Source: Nioella sediminis
GTDB taxonomy: Bacteria; Pseudomonadota; Alphaproteobacteria; Rhodobacterales; Rhodobacteraceae
Direction: 5' to 3'
NCBI RefSeq assembly: GCF_001879695.1
Contig: NZ_MNBL01000041.1
Span: forward strand, 62,001-126,000
Length of the DNA stretch: 64,000 bases
Under the pieces are notes generated by a model, which saw only the letters and a list, made by a program, of their open reading frames with translations, was not told the origin of the DNA and did no database searches. This document shows, piece after piece, positions 26,240 through 34,366 of this stretch. The number at the start of each line of letters is the position of its first letter. Positions within the stretch are counted from its first letter, which is position 1. The position numbers and the translations under genes were made by a program.

Positions 26240-27232
26240 ATGACGAAACTGATGACAAGGGGCTTTGGCCTTGCGGTGGCAGCGGCGATGACCGCGGGCA
26301 TGGCAATGGCTCAGGATGCACCGGACTGGCTGGGAGGAGACCTTCAGCAGCCGCTTTCGGAAACGCGGATCGGCATCACCGTTCTGTATCCGGGGTCCAA
26401 CGCCTATCAGGCGATGTATGCACAGGCAGCCGAGGAATACGCGGCAGAGCTTGGCATTCAGGCCACCGTGATGGACCCGCAGGGCGATCCGGCCGTGCAG
26501 TTCGACCAGATCCAGGACATGATTTCCCAGAACCCCGACGCGATCGTGGTCTGGCCCACCTCGCAGAACGCGTTGATTCCGGCGATCCGCTCGGCCTATC
26601 GCGCGGGTATTCCGGTGGTCACCTCGAACTCGCCCATTGGCGAGGCGGGGCGGCGCTACATCGTCGGTCACACCGGCCCCGATGACTGCCTGCAAGCCGA
26701 ACAGTCCGCAGACATGCTGGCCGAAGCGCTTGGCGGCGAAGGCAATATCGTGGTCGTCGAAGGCACTCCGGGTTACACGGTGTCGATCCTGCGCGGCAAC
26801 TGCTTCCTCGACCGGATCGCCGATGAATACCCGGGAATCACCATTCTGGACAGCCAGACAGCGGAATGGAACCGTGAACGCGCCCAGACCGTGATGGAAA
26901 CCTTCCTGACCCAGTATGGCGACCAGATCGACGGCGTGTATGCCTTCGATGACGGCATGGGCCTTGGCGTGATCAGCGCGCTGCAAGGCGCGGGCCTGGA
27001 GCCGGGCGAAGTCGCGGTCGTGACCTGTAATCAGTTCGGCGAAGGCTGGGACGCGATGCAGGAAGGCTGGCATCAGGGATCGAACAAGCAGTCGCCGATT
27101 GACGATGCAATCCTTGCCATTCAGACGGCGATCCGCGTGGCCAATGGCATCGAGGTTCCGGCGCTGCAGGGGATCGAGACCCCGATGGTGACGCCCGAAA
27201 ACGTGACCGAGTTCGAACGCCCGACCTGGTAA
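26240..27232 (+). CDS. Sugar ABC transporter substrate-binding protein (type I, RbsB-like)
   Basis: A 330-residue periplasmic protein that delivers the sugar to the CUT2 permeases. It has a signal peptide (MTKLMTRGFGLAVAAAMTAGMAMA, cut before QDAPDW). The mature part is a Peripla_BP_4 fold: IGITVLYPGSNAYQAMYAQAAEEYA, NPDAIVVWPTSQNALIPAI, AGIPVVTSNSP, then ILRGNCFLDRIADEYPGI and VYAFDDGMGLGVISALQGAG. ATG 26240 follows AAGGGAGGAAAGAA; the open frame upstream is leader. It is transcribed away from the permease-ATPase unit and ends at a bidirectional terminator shared with regulator 2. The ligand is unknown. Confidence 0.93.
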   Translation: MTKLMTRGFGLAVAAAMTAGMAMAQDAPDWLGGDLQQPLSETRIGITVLYPGSNAYQAMYAQAAEEYAAELGIQATVMDPQGDPAVQFDQIQDMISQNPDAIVVWPTSQNALIPAIRSAYRAGIPVVTSNSPIGEAGRRYIVGHTGPDDCLQAEQSADMLAEALGGEGNIVVVEGTPGYTVSILRGNCFLDRIADEYPGITILDSQTAEWNRERAQTVMETFLTQYGDQIDGVYAFDDGMGLGVISALQGAGLEPGEVAVVTCNQFGEGWDAMQEGWHQGSNKQSPIDDAILAIQTAIRVANGIEVPALQGIETPMVTPENVTEFERPTW

Positions 27233-27247
27233 TCGAACCTGACACAT

Positions 27248-27288
27248 AAAAAAGGGGCGCGCGGCGGAAACGCTGCGCGCCCTTTTCT
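27248..27288. terminator. Bidirectional intrinsic terminator
   Basis: The stem GGGCGCGC...GCGCGCCC with an inner GCG/CGC pair and GAAA-type loop is flanked by an A run (AAAAAA) on the left and TTTTCTT on the right. It can therefore stop the binding-protein message from one side and the regulator 2 message from the other. The two convergent stops are 63 bases apart. Confidence 0.88.
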
Positions 27289-27295
27289 TGTGCTC

Positions 27296-28999
27296 TCAAT
27301 AGCGCCCGTTTTCCCGCATGATCGCGTCCACCCGGTTCTGCGCGCGGGTCAGCGTTTCCTCTACGCTGCTGTCTCCGTGCAGCATCCGATAGATCTCGTC
27401 CCCCAGAACGCTCAGCATGTCACTGAATTCCGGGATCGGCGGGCGCGGCCATGTCTGCAACTCACCGCGCCGCTCCATCGCGTCCACCCGGCCCAGAAGG
27501 CTGCTTTTCGCCTGCACCTCGGGGTCGGCGCTGGTGGAAAACCGCGGGCTGCTGAGGTTGCCGTGCTGGACATACCATTTCAACACCTCGGGCCGGGTCA
27601 GGTATTCCATGACCCGCCATGCTGCCCGTTCCCGTGCGGGCGAAAGCCCCTGCGGCAACGCCAGCGAAAAGCCCCCGATCGGTGACACGGTGCGCGCGCC
27701 CGGCCCATGCGGATGCGGTGCGAAGGCCACGTTCTGATGCGCGGGCGAGGTTTCGTCCAGTTCAAAGGCGCGGGCCCGGACGCTCCAGCCATAGCACATG
27801 GCGGCGTGGCCTTCGGTAAAGATTCGAATCCGTCGGTCCCAATCGCATTTCAGGCTGTCGGGATGGGCATAACTGCGCAGTTCCAGCAGGAACTCGGCTG
27901 TTGCACGCGCCGCATCGCTGTTCAGAAGCGGGCGATAGTTTTCGCCCGACAGCGCGCCGAAATCGAAATCCTCCCCCACCCGTGGCAAGTCAATCACGGG
28001 CTGGCCGTAGCTGGCCAGGGTCTGAATGAAGGTATGCGCGACCGGCGTGCCGCGTTTGAAATTCATCACGATGCCCGACAGGTTCATCCGCGACCGGTGC
28101 AGAAGTTTCGCGGCGAACAGAACCTCTTCCGTCGTCTCGGGGATCGACAGGCCGGCATCGGCAAACAGATCGGACCGGCAGAACAATAGCTCTGCCGTGG
28201 GCTGGATCGGCAAGGCATATTGGCTGCCCGCCCAGGACGATCCCTTGTAAGCCGCAGGATGGAAATCGGACGGGTTGAACCGGTTGCGGGCGATGATCTC
28301 GTCCAGCGGCTGAATCACGCGTTCTTCCGCGAGTTGCCCGATCCACGGAAGATCCACGGCCACCACGTCATAATCCGAGGTCTCGCGACCCGCATTTGCC
28401 ATGATCTCGGTGTGGAGATCGTCCAGCGTGAGATTCACCACCTCCAGCTTGGTGCCCAGAAAGCCGCCAAGTTCCTGTGCGCGTTGGCGGATGGTCTCGA
28501 ATGTGGGATCGACGGGCACCGCCAGCCGGATCGTGCGGTCATAGCCCACCCCTTCGCGCATCGCGTTCGGATAGGGCAGGATGCGAGAGGCCATGTAGTA
28601 GCCGCCGAAATAGAAATCCTCCATCGCGCCATCGCCATTGGCAAAGCCGAAGGTGTTGCCCACCATTGCCTTGAGCTGCATGGCGAAGCTTTCGAACTCC
28701 TCGATCAGCTTGCGGGTGGGGTGAAGCGAGAAGGATTTGCCGGTCTTCGACCGTGGCCGCTTGAGCAGAAAGCCGGTCTCCAGCAACTCGTTCACCCGAC
28801 GCATCGCCGTACCATAGGGCACATCGGCAGCCATCGCGGCCGAGGTGATGGTCAGCAGCTTGCCCTCCAGATGCCGCCGCATGGCATAGGCGATGATGTT
28901 CCAGCGCGCGTCCGTCGCCGAAAGCTCTGTCCGTTTTTCCGTGATCGCGCGGGTTTCGTCCATGAAGGACAGAATGCGCAGCATCTCCTGCCGGGTCAC
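27296..28999 (-). CDS. Winged-HTH regulator fused to a sugar solute-binding domain (regulator 2)
   Basis: A 567-residue paralogue of regulator 1, again without signal peptide. The winged HTH is at residues about 48-97 (ITSAAMAADVPYGTAMRRVN, wing KRPRSKTGKSFSLHPT, nearly identical to regulator 1). A family-1 binding-protein domain follows (RTIRLAVPVDPTFETIRQRA, YDVVAVDLPWIGQLAEERVI, YALPIQPTAELLFCRSDLF, GHAAMCYGWSVRARAF, SPIGGFSLALPQGL). Both proteins end with a GxLQTWPRP segment and a helical tail. GTG 28999 lies 8 bases behind AAGGAGG. The frame remains open upstream to 29131, but that part overlaps promoter motifs D and E. It diverges from the GMC oxidoreductase gene and probably senses the same or a related sugar. 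Confidence 0.82.
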   Translation of the reverse strand: MTRQEMLRILSFMDETRAITEKRTELSATDARWNIIAYAMRRHLEGKLLTITSAAMAADVPYGTAMRRVNELLETGFLLKRPRSKTGKSFSLHPTRKLIEEFESFAMQLKAMVGNTFGFANGDGAMEDFYFGGYYMASRILPYPNAMREGVGYDRTIRLAVPVDPTFETIRQRAQELGGFLGTKLEVVNLTLDDLHTEIMANAGRETSDYDVVAVDLPWIGQLAEERVIQPLDEIIARNRFNPSDFHPAAYKGSSWAGSQYALPIQPTAELLFCRSDLFADAGLSIPETTEEVLFAAKLLHRSRMNLSGIVMNFKRGTPVAHTFIQTLASYGQPVIDLPRVGEDFDFGALSGENYRPLLNSDAARATAEFLLELRSYAHPDSLKCDWDRRIRIFTEGHAAMCYGWSVRARAFELDETSPAHQNVAFAPHPHGPGARTVSPIGGFSLALPQGLSPARERAAWRVMEYLTRPEVLKWYVQHGNLSSPRFSTSADPEVQAKSSLLGRVDAMERRGELQTWPRPPIPEFSDMLSVLGDEIYRMLHGDSSVEETLTRAQNRVDAIMRENGRY

Positions 29000-29017
29000 G
29001 CCAGGCCCCTCCTTGCG

Positions 29018-29040
29018 AAATATCCAATTCTGACAAAACA
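29018..29040. promoter_or_regulatory. TCCAAT-CTGACA motif, site D (regulator 2 / GMC promoter)
   Basis: AAATATCCAATTCTGACAAAA lies about 20-40 bases before the regulator 2 start, where binding could block its own transcription. It shares TCCAATYCTGACA with site E, 49 bases away. Confidence 0.65.
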
Positions 29041-29066
29041 CACTCCGCCCTCTCGCGGCACAGGAG

Positions 29067-29088
29067 TTTTGTCCAATCCTGACATTTG
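29067..29088. promoter_or_regulatory. TCCAAT-CTGACA motif, site E (regulator 2 / GMC promoter)
   Basis: TTTTGTCCAATCCTGACATT is in the same orientation as site D and about 80 bases before the GMC oxidoreductase start. The TGTC-N7-GACA ends are symmetric. Two sites in the divergent gap suggest joint control of regulator 2 and the GMC/dehydrogenase pair. Confidence 0.65.
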
Positions 29089-29163
29089 TGACGTTCCGGC
29101 CAGACCGGCCCCTGTGACACAGTTGGGCCAAGGGCCGTCAAATGCGCGGTCGGGGAGGACCGA

Positions 29164-30765
29164 ATGACCGCTGAGAGCTATGATTTCATCGTTGTGGGCG
29201 CTGGCTCTGCCGGGTGTGCCGTGGCCGGGCGACTGGCAGAGGCGGGGCATAGCGTGTTGCTGCTGGAAGCGGGCGGCAAGGATCGCAATCCCTTCATTCA
29301 CATCCCGCTTGGCTATTCTTTGCTTTATGCGAACCCGTCCGTGAACTGGTGCTACACAAGCGCGCCGGAGCCGCATTTGAACGGGCGGCAACTCTTCCAG
29401 CCGCGCGGCAAAGTTCTGGGCGGCACGGGCGCGATCAACGGCATGATCTACATGCGCGGCCAGCCTCAGGATTTCGACGGATGGGAAGCGGCGGGCTGCA
29501 CCGGTTGGGGCTGGGACGGGGTGCTGCCCTATTTCAAATCCTGCGAGGATCAGGAACGGGGCGCCGACGATTTCCACGGCGCTGGCGGGCCGGTCTCCGT
29601 TTCGGACATCCGTACCGAACATGCGCTTGGCGAGGCGTTCCACGCGGCGTCAGAGGCTTTGGGCGTGCCCCGCAACGATGATTTCAACGGCGCGCAACAG
29701 GAAGGCACCGGCTACGTCCAAACCACGACACGGAACGGCAGACGCTGGAGCACGGCAGCGGGCTACCTGCGCGGCCCCGCCAAACGCAATATCGACCTGC
29801 GCCTGCATGCGATGGTTGAGCGGGTGGATCTGGACGGCAAGCGCGCGACCGGCGTGACGTGGACGGACAGGTCCGGCACCCATTCGGCCAAAGCGCGGCA
29901 TGAGATCATCCTGTCGGGCGGCACCTTCAACTCCCCGCAACTCCTGCAACTCTCGGGCATCGGACCCGGTGCTCTGTTGCAGGCGCATGGCGTTGAGACG
30001 CAGCACGACCTGCAAGGCGTGGGCGAGAACCTGCAGGACCATTTCGGCATCGGGGCGGAGTATCGGTCTACCGTGCGGATGACGGTTAACGACCTTTACA
30101 ACAACAAGCTGAAGGGCGGGCTGCAACTGCTGCGCTGGCTGTTGTTCCGCACCGGACCGTTCGCCGATAATGGCAATTATTCCAATACCTTCATCTGTTC
30201 AGGGTCGGAGATTGACCGCCCCGACATGATGGTGACTTTCATGGCCTGGTGCACGGATGAGCAGTTGAAGCCGCACCCGTTCCCCGGCTTCACGATCCTG
30301 GCCGAACATATGCGCCCCAATTCGCGCGGGCATGTGCGGCTGACCGCGCCGGACCCCGCGAAAGCACCGGAAATCCAGTTCAATTTCTTCGCGGACGAGG
30401 CCGACCACCGCGCGGCGCTGGCGGGGCTGAAGTTCGGGCGCAGGATTGCGCAGACCGCGCCGATGTCGGATTGCGTGGAAAATGAGCTGTCCCCCGGCAA
30501 GGATGTGCAGTCGGACGAAGACCTGCTTGCCTATTGCCGTCAGAACGGCCTGTCCCTGCTGCACCCCGTGGGCACCTGCAAGATGGGGGTGGATGATAGC
30601 GCCGTGGTCGATCCGCGCCTCAAGGTGCATGGTATCGAAGGGCTGCGCGTGGCCGATGCCTCGATCATGCCGCGCATCGTGACCGGCAACACCAACGCGG
30701 CCTCGATCATGATCGGGGAGAAGGCGGCGGCGATTATTCTGGAAGACCTCAGGGGGCGCGCATGA
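29164..30765 (+). CDS. GMC family FAD-dependent oxidoreductase (choline dehydrogenase-like)
   Basis: A 533-residue glucose-methanol-choline oxidoreductase. The ADP-binding motif DFIVVGAGSAGCAVAGRLAE is at residues 7-26, followed by LLEAGG, the GMC signature 1 region GKVLGGTGAINGMIYMRG and signature 2 GTFNSPQLLQLSGIGP. The catalytic histidine region is LLHPVGTCKMG and the end is NTNAASIMIGEKAA. It oxidises an alcohol (sugar, polyol or choline-like); the context of sugar uptake and cyclitol-type dehydrogenases favours a sugar or polyol. The start overlaps GGGGAGGACCGAATG. The stop overlaps the next gene (ATGA), so the two are coupled. Confidence 0.92.
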   Translation: MTAESYDFIVVGAGSAGCAVAGRLAEAGHSVLLLEAGGKDRNPFIHIPLGYSLLYANPSVNWCYTSAPEPHLNGRQLFQPRGKVLGGTGAINGMIYMRGQPQDFDGWEAAGCTGWGWDGVLPYFKSCEDQERGADDFHGAGGPVSVSDIRTEHALGEAFHAASEALGVPRNDDFNGAQQEGTGYVQTTTRNGRRWSTAAGYLRGPAKRNIDLRLHAMVERVDLDGKRATGVTWTDRSGTHSAKARHEIILSGGTFNSPQLLQLSGIGPGALLQAHGVETQHDLQGVGENLQDHFGIGAEYRSTVRMTVNDLYNNKLKGGLQLLRWLLFRTGPFADNGNYSNTFICSGSEIDRPDMMVTFMAWCTDEQLKPHPFPGFTILAEHMRPNSRGHVRLTAPDPAKAPEIQFNFFADEADHRAALAGLKFGRRIAQTAPMSDCVENELSPGKDVQSDEDLLAYCRQNGLSLLHPVGTCKMGVDDSAVVDPRLKVHGIEGLRVADASIMPRIVTGNTNAASIMIGEKAAAIILEDLRGRA

Positions 30766-31775
30766 CACGGGAACTTGGCATCGCCCTGATGGGCACGGGT
30801 CGCATGGCCCATGTCTACGGTCCCAAGATCAATGCCCATCCCGGCCTGCGGCTGGAGGTGATCTATAACCCGCGCATGTCATCCGCCCAAAAGACCGCTG
30901 CGCTTTATGGCGGGCGACCGATGGACGATCTCGACGCGGTGCTGGCCGATCCGGACGTCGATGCGGTGGTGATCGCGACCCCGACCGATACCCATGTGGA
31001 CTATATCGAGCGTGTCGCGGCGGCGGGCAAACCGATCTATTGCGAGAAACCGCTCGACCAATCGCTGGAACGGGTGGACCGCGCCATGCAAGCGCTGAGA
31101 TCGCACCCTGTGCCCTTCATGCTCGGCTTCAACCGCCGGTTCGACCCCGACAACGCGATGCTGCAACAGGCGGTGCGCGCGGGCGAAGTCGGCCCGCTCA
31201 ACATGCTGATGAGCTGGAGCCGCGAGCCAAGCCCCCCGCCGATCGACTACGTGCGTGCCTCGGGCGGCTATTTCGTCGATGCCACGATCCACGATATCGA
31301 CCTTCTGTGCTGGATCGCGGGCGAGAGGCCCGTTCAGGTCTATGCCGCCGGCAGCTGCAAATTCGACCCCCGGATCGGGGCGGAGGGTGATTTCGACCTG
31401 ACCATGACGACCATGACCATGCCCTCTGGTGCATTGGTCCATATCAACAACTCGCGCGCCTGTTCCTACGGGTTCGATCAGCGGCTGGAGGCGTTTGGCG
31501 AAAAGGGCATGGTGCAGACCCGCAATCACCGCGACGACACGCTTGTCCGGTGGAACGGCACCGCGACCGAAGCGAGGAAGCCGCTGAAACACTTCTTCCT
31601 CGAACGCTATGACCAGTCCTTCTACAACGCGCTGGACGAGTTCCATGCGGCAGTAACCGAGGGGCGCGAACCCTCCAGCACTGCCGAGGACGGGCGCGCC
31701 GCGCTTGCCATCGCGCTGGCCTGTGCGCAGTCGGCGCGGGACGGTGTTGCGGTTCAGCCAATTTACGGCGGCTAA
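30762..31775 (+). CDS. Gfo/Idh/MocA dehydrogenase, inositol 2-dehydrogenase-like
   Basis: A 337-residue NAD-dependent dehydrogenase. Rossmann motif IALMGTGRMAHVYGPKI (residues 7-23), YCEKPLDQS with the conserved lysine, FMLGFNRRFDPDNAMLQQA, then SREPSPPPIDYVRASGGYF and DATIHDIDLLCWIAGE. The last two blocks are the pattern of IolG/IdhA myo-inositol 2-dehydrogenases (PPPIDY-x-x-x-SGG-x-F-x-D-x-TIHD-x-D). The start overlaps the GMC gene stop. Together they may oxidise an inositol or related cyclitol in two steps, but no iolB, iolD or iolE gene is visible here, so a different polyol remains possible. Confidence 0.9.
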   Translation: MTRELGIALMGTGRMAHVYGPKINAHPGLRLEVIYNPRMSSAQKTAALYGGRPMDDLDAVLADPDVDAVVIATPTDTHVDYIERVAAAGKPIYCEKPLDQSLERVDRAMQALRSHPVPFMLGFNRRFDPDNAMLQQAVRAGEVGPLNMLMSWSREPSPPPIDYVRASGGYFVDATIHDIDLLCWIAGERPVQVYAAGSCKFDPRIGAEGDFDLTMTTMTMPSGALVHINNSRACSYGFDQRLEAFGEKGMVQTRNHRDDTLVRWNGTATEARKPLKHFFLERYDQSFYNALDEFHAAVTEGREPSSTAEDGRAALAIALACAQSARDGVAVQPIYGG

Positions 31776-31879
31776 CATCTGGCTGGCCCGGTGCAGTGAT
31801 TGCCCGTCAAATGCCGCAGAGCGCGACGCCATTTTCCGGAAGTGCAGGATCATCCCGCAAGGCGGCCCTCAATCGGCGC

Positions 31880-32527
31880 CTACTTGGGCAGCCGCCTTGC
31901 ACCGGCGTTCATGCGGGCGGAGAAGACCTCCGCTTCCCCTGACGAGATCAGGCGGATGGCTGCACCGTCGTCAATGGCATATCCCTCGGGCAGATCGCCC
32001 CGCGCGATGGCCTCGGGAAACGCGGTTTGTCGAAGGGGTTCCGTGGAATAGTGCGGACAGCAGGAACCCGGCACGATCCCCAAACCGTCCATCGGACGCA
32101 ATCCGTTTCCGAGCGAGTCCGTCAGCACCTTGTCGAACCAGCAGGCCGCCCCTGCGCTGACCCCGGCCAGCACAGTGCCTTTCGCAGTAGCCTCCGCCAG
32201 CACGTCAGCAATGCCCGTTTCCCGAAAATGGCTGACAAGTCGGGCGGTATTGCCGCCGCCGACATAGATCAGATCCAGAGAAGCGACCCATACCGAAGCC
32301 TCGGCAGAACTGGCGCCTAAGGGCAGATGCGACAATGACCCCGCCAGATCCGCAAACCGCATGTGGAACCGGGCAATCTTGACCGGGTCATCCTGTGATG
32401 CGGCCCCGATGAAGCCGAGGCGTGGCCGGTCCGGCAGGCCCTTCAGGCAGAACAGATCAAGCTCTGGATCCTCGCCATGGGTGAAGCCTCCACCGCCTAT
32501 TGCTATGACATGATAGCTGCCGTGCAT
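31880..32527 (-). CDS. Peptidase E family (S51) dipeptidase
   Basis: A 215-residue serine peptidase of the S51/PepE family, a cytoplasmic enzyme that cleaves aspartyl dipeptides in characterised members. The nucleophile elbow is LAGVSAGAACWF (G-x-SAGA, about residue 125); IAIGGGGFTHG opens the protein, IYVGGGNTARLV supplies the oxyanion region, and GSCCPHYSTEP near residue 155 holds a conserved His. ATG 32527; the frame is open for 113 more codons upstream but that part has no family features and crosses the operator-like repeat. It diverges from a dipeptide ABC transporter, an apt pair of uptake and hydrolysis. Confidence 0.87.
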   Translation of the reverse strand: MHGSYHVIAIGGGGFTHGEDPELDLFCLKGLPDRPRLGFIGAASQDDPVKIARFHMRFADLAGSLSHLPLGASSAEASVWVASLDLIYVGGGNTARLVSHFRETGIADVLAEATAKGTVLAGVSAGAACWFDKVLTDSLGNGLRPMDGLGIVPGSCCPHYSTEPLRQTAFPEAIARGDLPEGYAIDDGAAIRLISSGEAEVFSARMNAGARRLPK

Positions 32528-32573
32528 GTTGCCTCTTTTCGTTTGCCAGCGTCGGTTTAGCACGGCTTGGTCT

Positions 32574-32600
32574 ACGTATGTATTCGTTTGACACATACGT
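32574..32600. promoter_or_regulatory. Inverted repeat between dipeptidase and dipeptide transporter genes
   Basis: A perfect 8-base inverted repeat ACGTATGT and ACATACGT with an 11-base spacer lies 47 bases before the dipeptidase start and about 208 bases before the binding-protein start. The surrounding 280-bp gap has no gene and is AT-richer than its neighbours. It is a likely operator for the divergent pair, regulator unknown. Confidence 0.6.
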
Positions 32601-32807
32601 TCCCGAGAAAAACGAATTTGTCTGATCCCGCCCGGCCTTTGACACTTTCGGTCGGGACCACCGGCGATGATTTCGACTATAGATGAAGTTTTCTGTATCC
32701 ATGACCGCCTTTCTTTCGGTTTGACGGAAAACGGCACTGACAAGAACAATCGCTTATTCGGCCTGGCGGCGCCGGACCCGATCAAATGCCGCACAAGGGA
32801 GGAAGAC

Positions 32808-34289
32808 ATGAAACGAATAATTGCACTAGCGACGGCGGCCGTGCTGCTGGCCAGCCCCATGGCCATGGCGCAAAGCGGAACCTTCCGTCAGGCGCATGAA
32901 TATGGCTTTGGCGCACAATCCAGCCTCGACCCGATCTCGAACGGGCGGATTTTCCAGATCACCGAAAAGATCATGAGCCGTCTGGTGCGCCCCGGCCTTG
33001 ATGGCCGCCCAAGCCCCGATCTGGCAACTGAATGGTCGGCGAACGAGGACGCCACGGTCTGGACGCTCAGCCTGCGCGACGGCGTGACGTTCCATGACGG
33101 CTCCACCTTTGAAGCTGCCGATGTTCTCTATTCGCTGAACCGCGTGCTCGACCCCGAGATGGACAGCCCTGCCCGGTCCGCCATCGCCATGATCGAAGCG
33201 GTCGAGGCGCTGGACGACATGACCGTTCAGATCACGCTGGACACGCCCTTCGCGGACCTGCCCTTGCAGCTGATGGATTACCGGCTGCGGATGATCCCCG
33301 AAGGTTCAGGCGATACGATCGCCACCACCGGCATCGGCACCGGCCCCTTCATGGTTGAAACCTTCGACGCGGAAGGCACAACCGTTCTGGTCGCCAACCC
33401 CGACTATTGGGAAGGTGCGCCCGGCGTCGCCCGGATGGAGATCATCGGCATTCCCGATGGTCAGGCCCGCCTGCAGGCGCTGCTTGGCGGTCAGATCGAC
33501 ATGGAACGCGGGATCACCGCACAGCAAAGCGTGATGTTCCAGAACTCTGACCGGTTCACCATTCAGGAAATCCCGACCGGCAACTGGCGCGGTCTGGTGT
33601 TCCGCACCGATGTGGAACCCTTCAACGACCTGCGCGTGCGTCAGGCGGTGCGGATGGTTGCGGATCGTCAGGAACTGGTGGATCTGGTGCTTGGCGGCGG
33701 CGGCATCGTCGCCTGTGACACGCCGGTAGAGCCCAACGACCAGTATCGTGCCGACCTGTCGTGCCCGCAGGACATCGAGGGCGCCCGTGCGTTGCTGGCC
33801 GAGGCGGGCTACCCCGACGGCATCGACATCGACGTGCATGTCGCCACGCTGGAGCCGACATGGCCGACATTGGCCGTCGCCTATCAGCAGCAGGCCGCCG
33901 CTGCCGGTATTCGCGTGAACGTGGTTCAGGCCCCGACCGATGGCTACTGGTCCGAGGTCTGGATGCATGAAGATGTGTCGGCCACCCGCTGGAACGAACG
34001 GCCCGCGGATCAGGCCCTGCATGAAATCTACCTGTCCACGGCGCGCTGGAACGAATCCTTCTATCAGGACGAAGCTTTCGACGCCCTGCTGGCCGCCGCC
34101 CGCCGCGAGCTGGATTTCGAAGCCCGTCGCGCGCTCTATGTTCAGGCGCAGGAACATCTTCAGGAAACCGCCGGCACGCTGATCCCCTATCACGTGACCC
34201 GTCTGGTCGGCGTGTCCTCGCGCGTGCACAATCTTGACGAGGTCAAGAACGACGCCGTGCGGTGGCATCTGATCACCGTCGACGAGTGA
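32808..34289 (+). CDS. Peptide ABC transporter substrate-binding protein (SBP_bac_5)
   Basis: A 493-residue periplasmic binding protein of the DppA/OppA type. The signal peptide is MKRIIALATAAVLLASPMAMA. Then come LVRPGLDGRPSPDLATEWSA, VWTLSLRDGVTFHDGSTFEAADVLYSLNRVLDP (the family's signature block), FMVETFDAEGTTVLVANPDYWEG, and VEPFNDLRVRQAVRMVADRQELV. ATG 32808 follows AAGGGAGGAAGAC. It is followed by a strong hairpin (34306-34333) before the permease genes, which fits higher expression of the binding protein than of the membrane parts. Opposite to the dipeptidase gene, so dipeptides are the first guess, but family members also carry glutathione, nickel or opines. Confidence 0.93.
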   Translation: MKRIIALATAAVLLASPMAMAQSGTFRQAHEYGFGAQSSLDPISNGRIFQITEKIMSRLVRPGLDGRPSPDLATEWSANEDATVWTLSLRDGVTFHDGSTFEAADVLYSLNRVLDPEMDSPARSAIAMIEAVEALDDMTVQITLDTPFADLPLQLMDYRLRMIPEGSGDTIATTGIGTGPFMVETFDAEGTTVLVANPDYWEGAPGVARMEIIGIPDGQARLQALLGGQIDMERGITAQQSVMFQNSDRFTIQEIPTGNWRGLVFRTDVEPFNDLRVRQAVRMVADRQELVDLVLGGGGIVACDTPVEPNDQYRADLSCPQDIEGARALLAEAGYPDGIDIDVHVATLEPTWPTLAVAYQQQAAAAGIRVNVVQAPTDGYWSEVWMHEDVSATRWNERPADQALHEIYLSTARWNESFYQDEAFDALLAAARRELDFEARRALYVQAQEHLQETAGTLIPYHVTRLVGVSSRVHNLDEVKNDAVRWHLITVDE

Positions 34290-34305
34290 TCGGCTGAAAC
34301 CATGC

Positions 34306-34348
34306 CCTCCGCCCCGCTAGACCGGGGCGGAGGAGCTTCTTTCTTTAA
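34306..34348 (+). terminator. Intra-operon terminator/attenuator behind the binding-protein gene
   Basis: An 11-base-pair stem, CCTCCGCCCCG (34306-34316) with CGGGGCGGAGG (34323-34333), is followed by AGCTTCTTTCTTT. It stands between the binding-protein and permease genes and probably reduces read-through or protects the upstream message from 3' decay. Confidence 0.8.
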
Positions 34349-34366
34349 AGGGCGGGTGGCACAACG

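Noticed and set aside
29000-29131. A longer N-terminus for regulator 2
   Set aside because: The extra 44 codons cover operator motifs D and E and have no counterpart in regulator 1, while GTG 28999 has an AAGGAGG site at proper distance.
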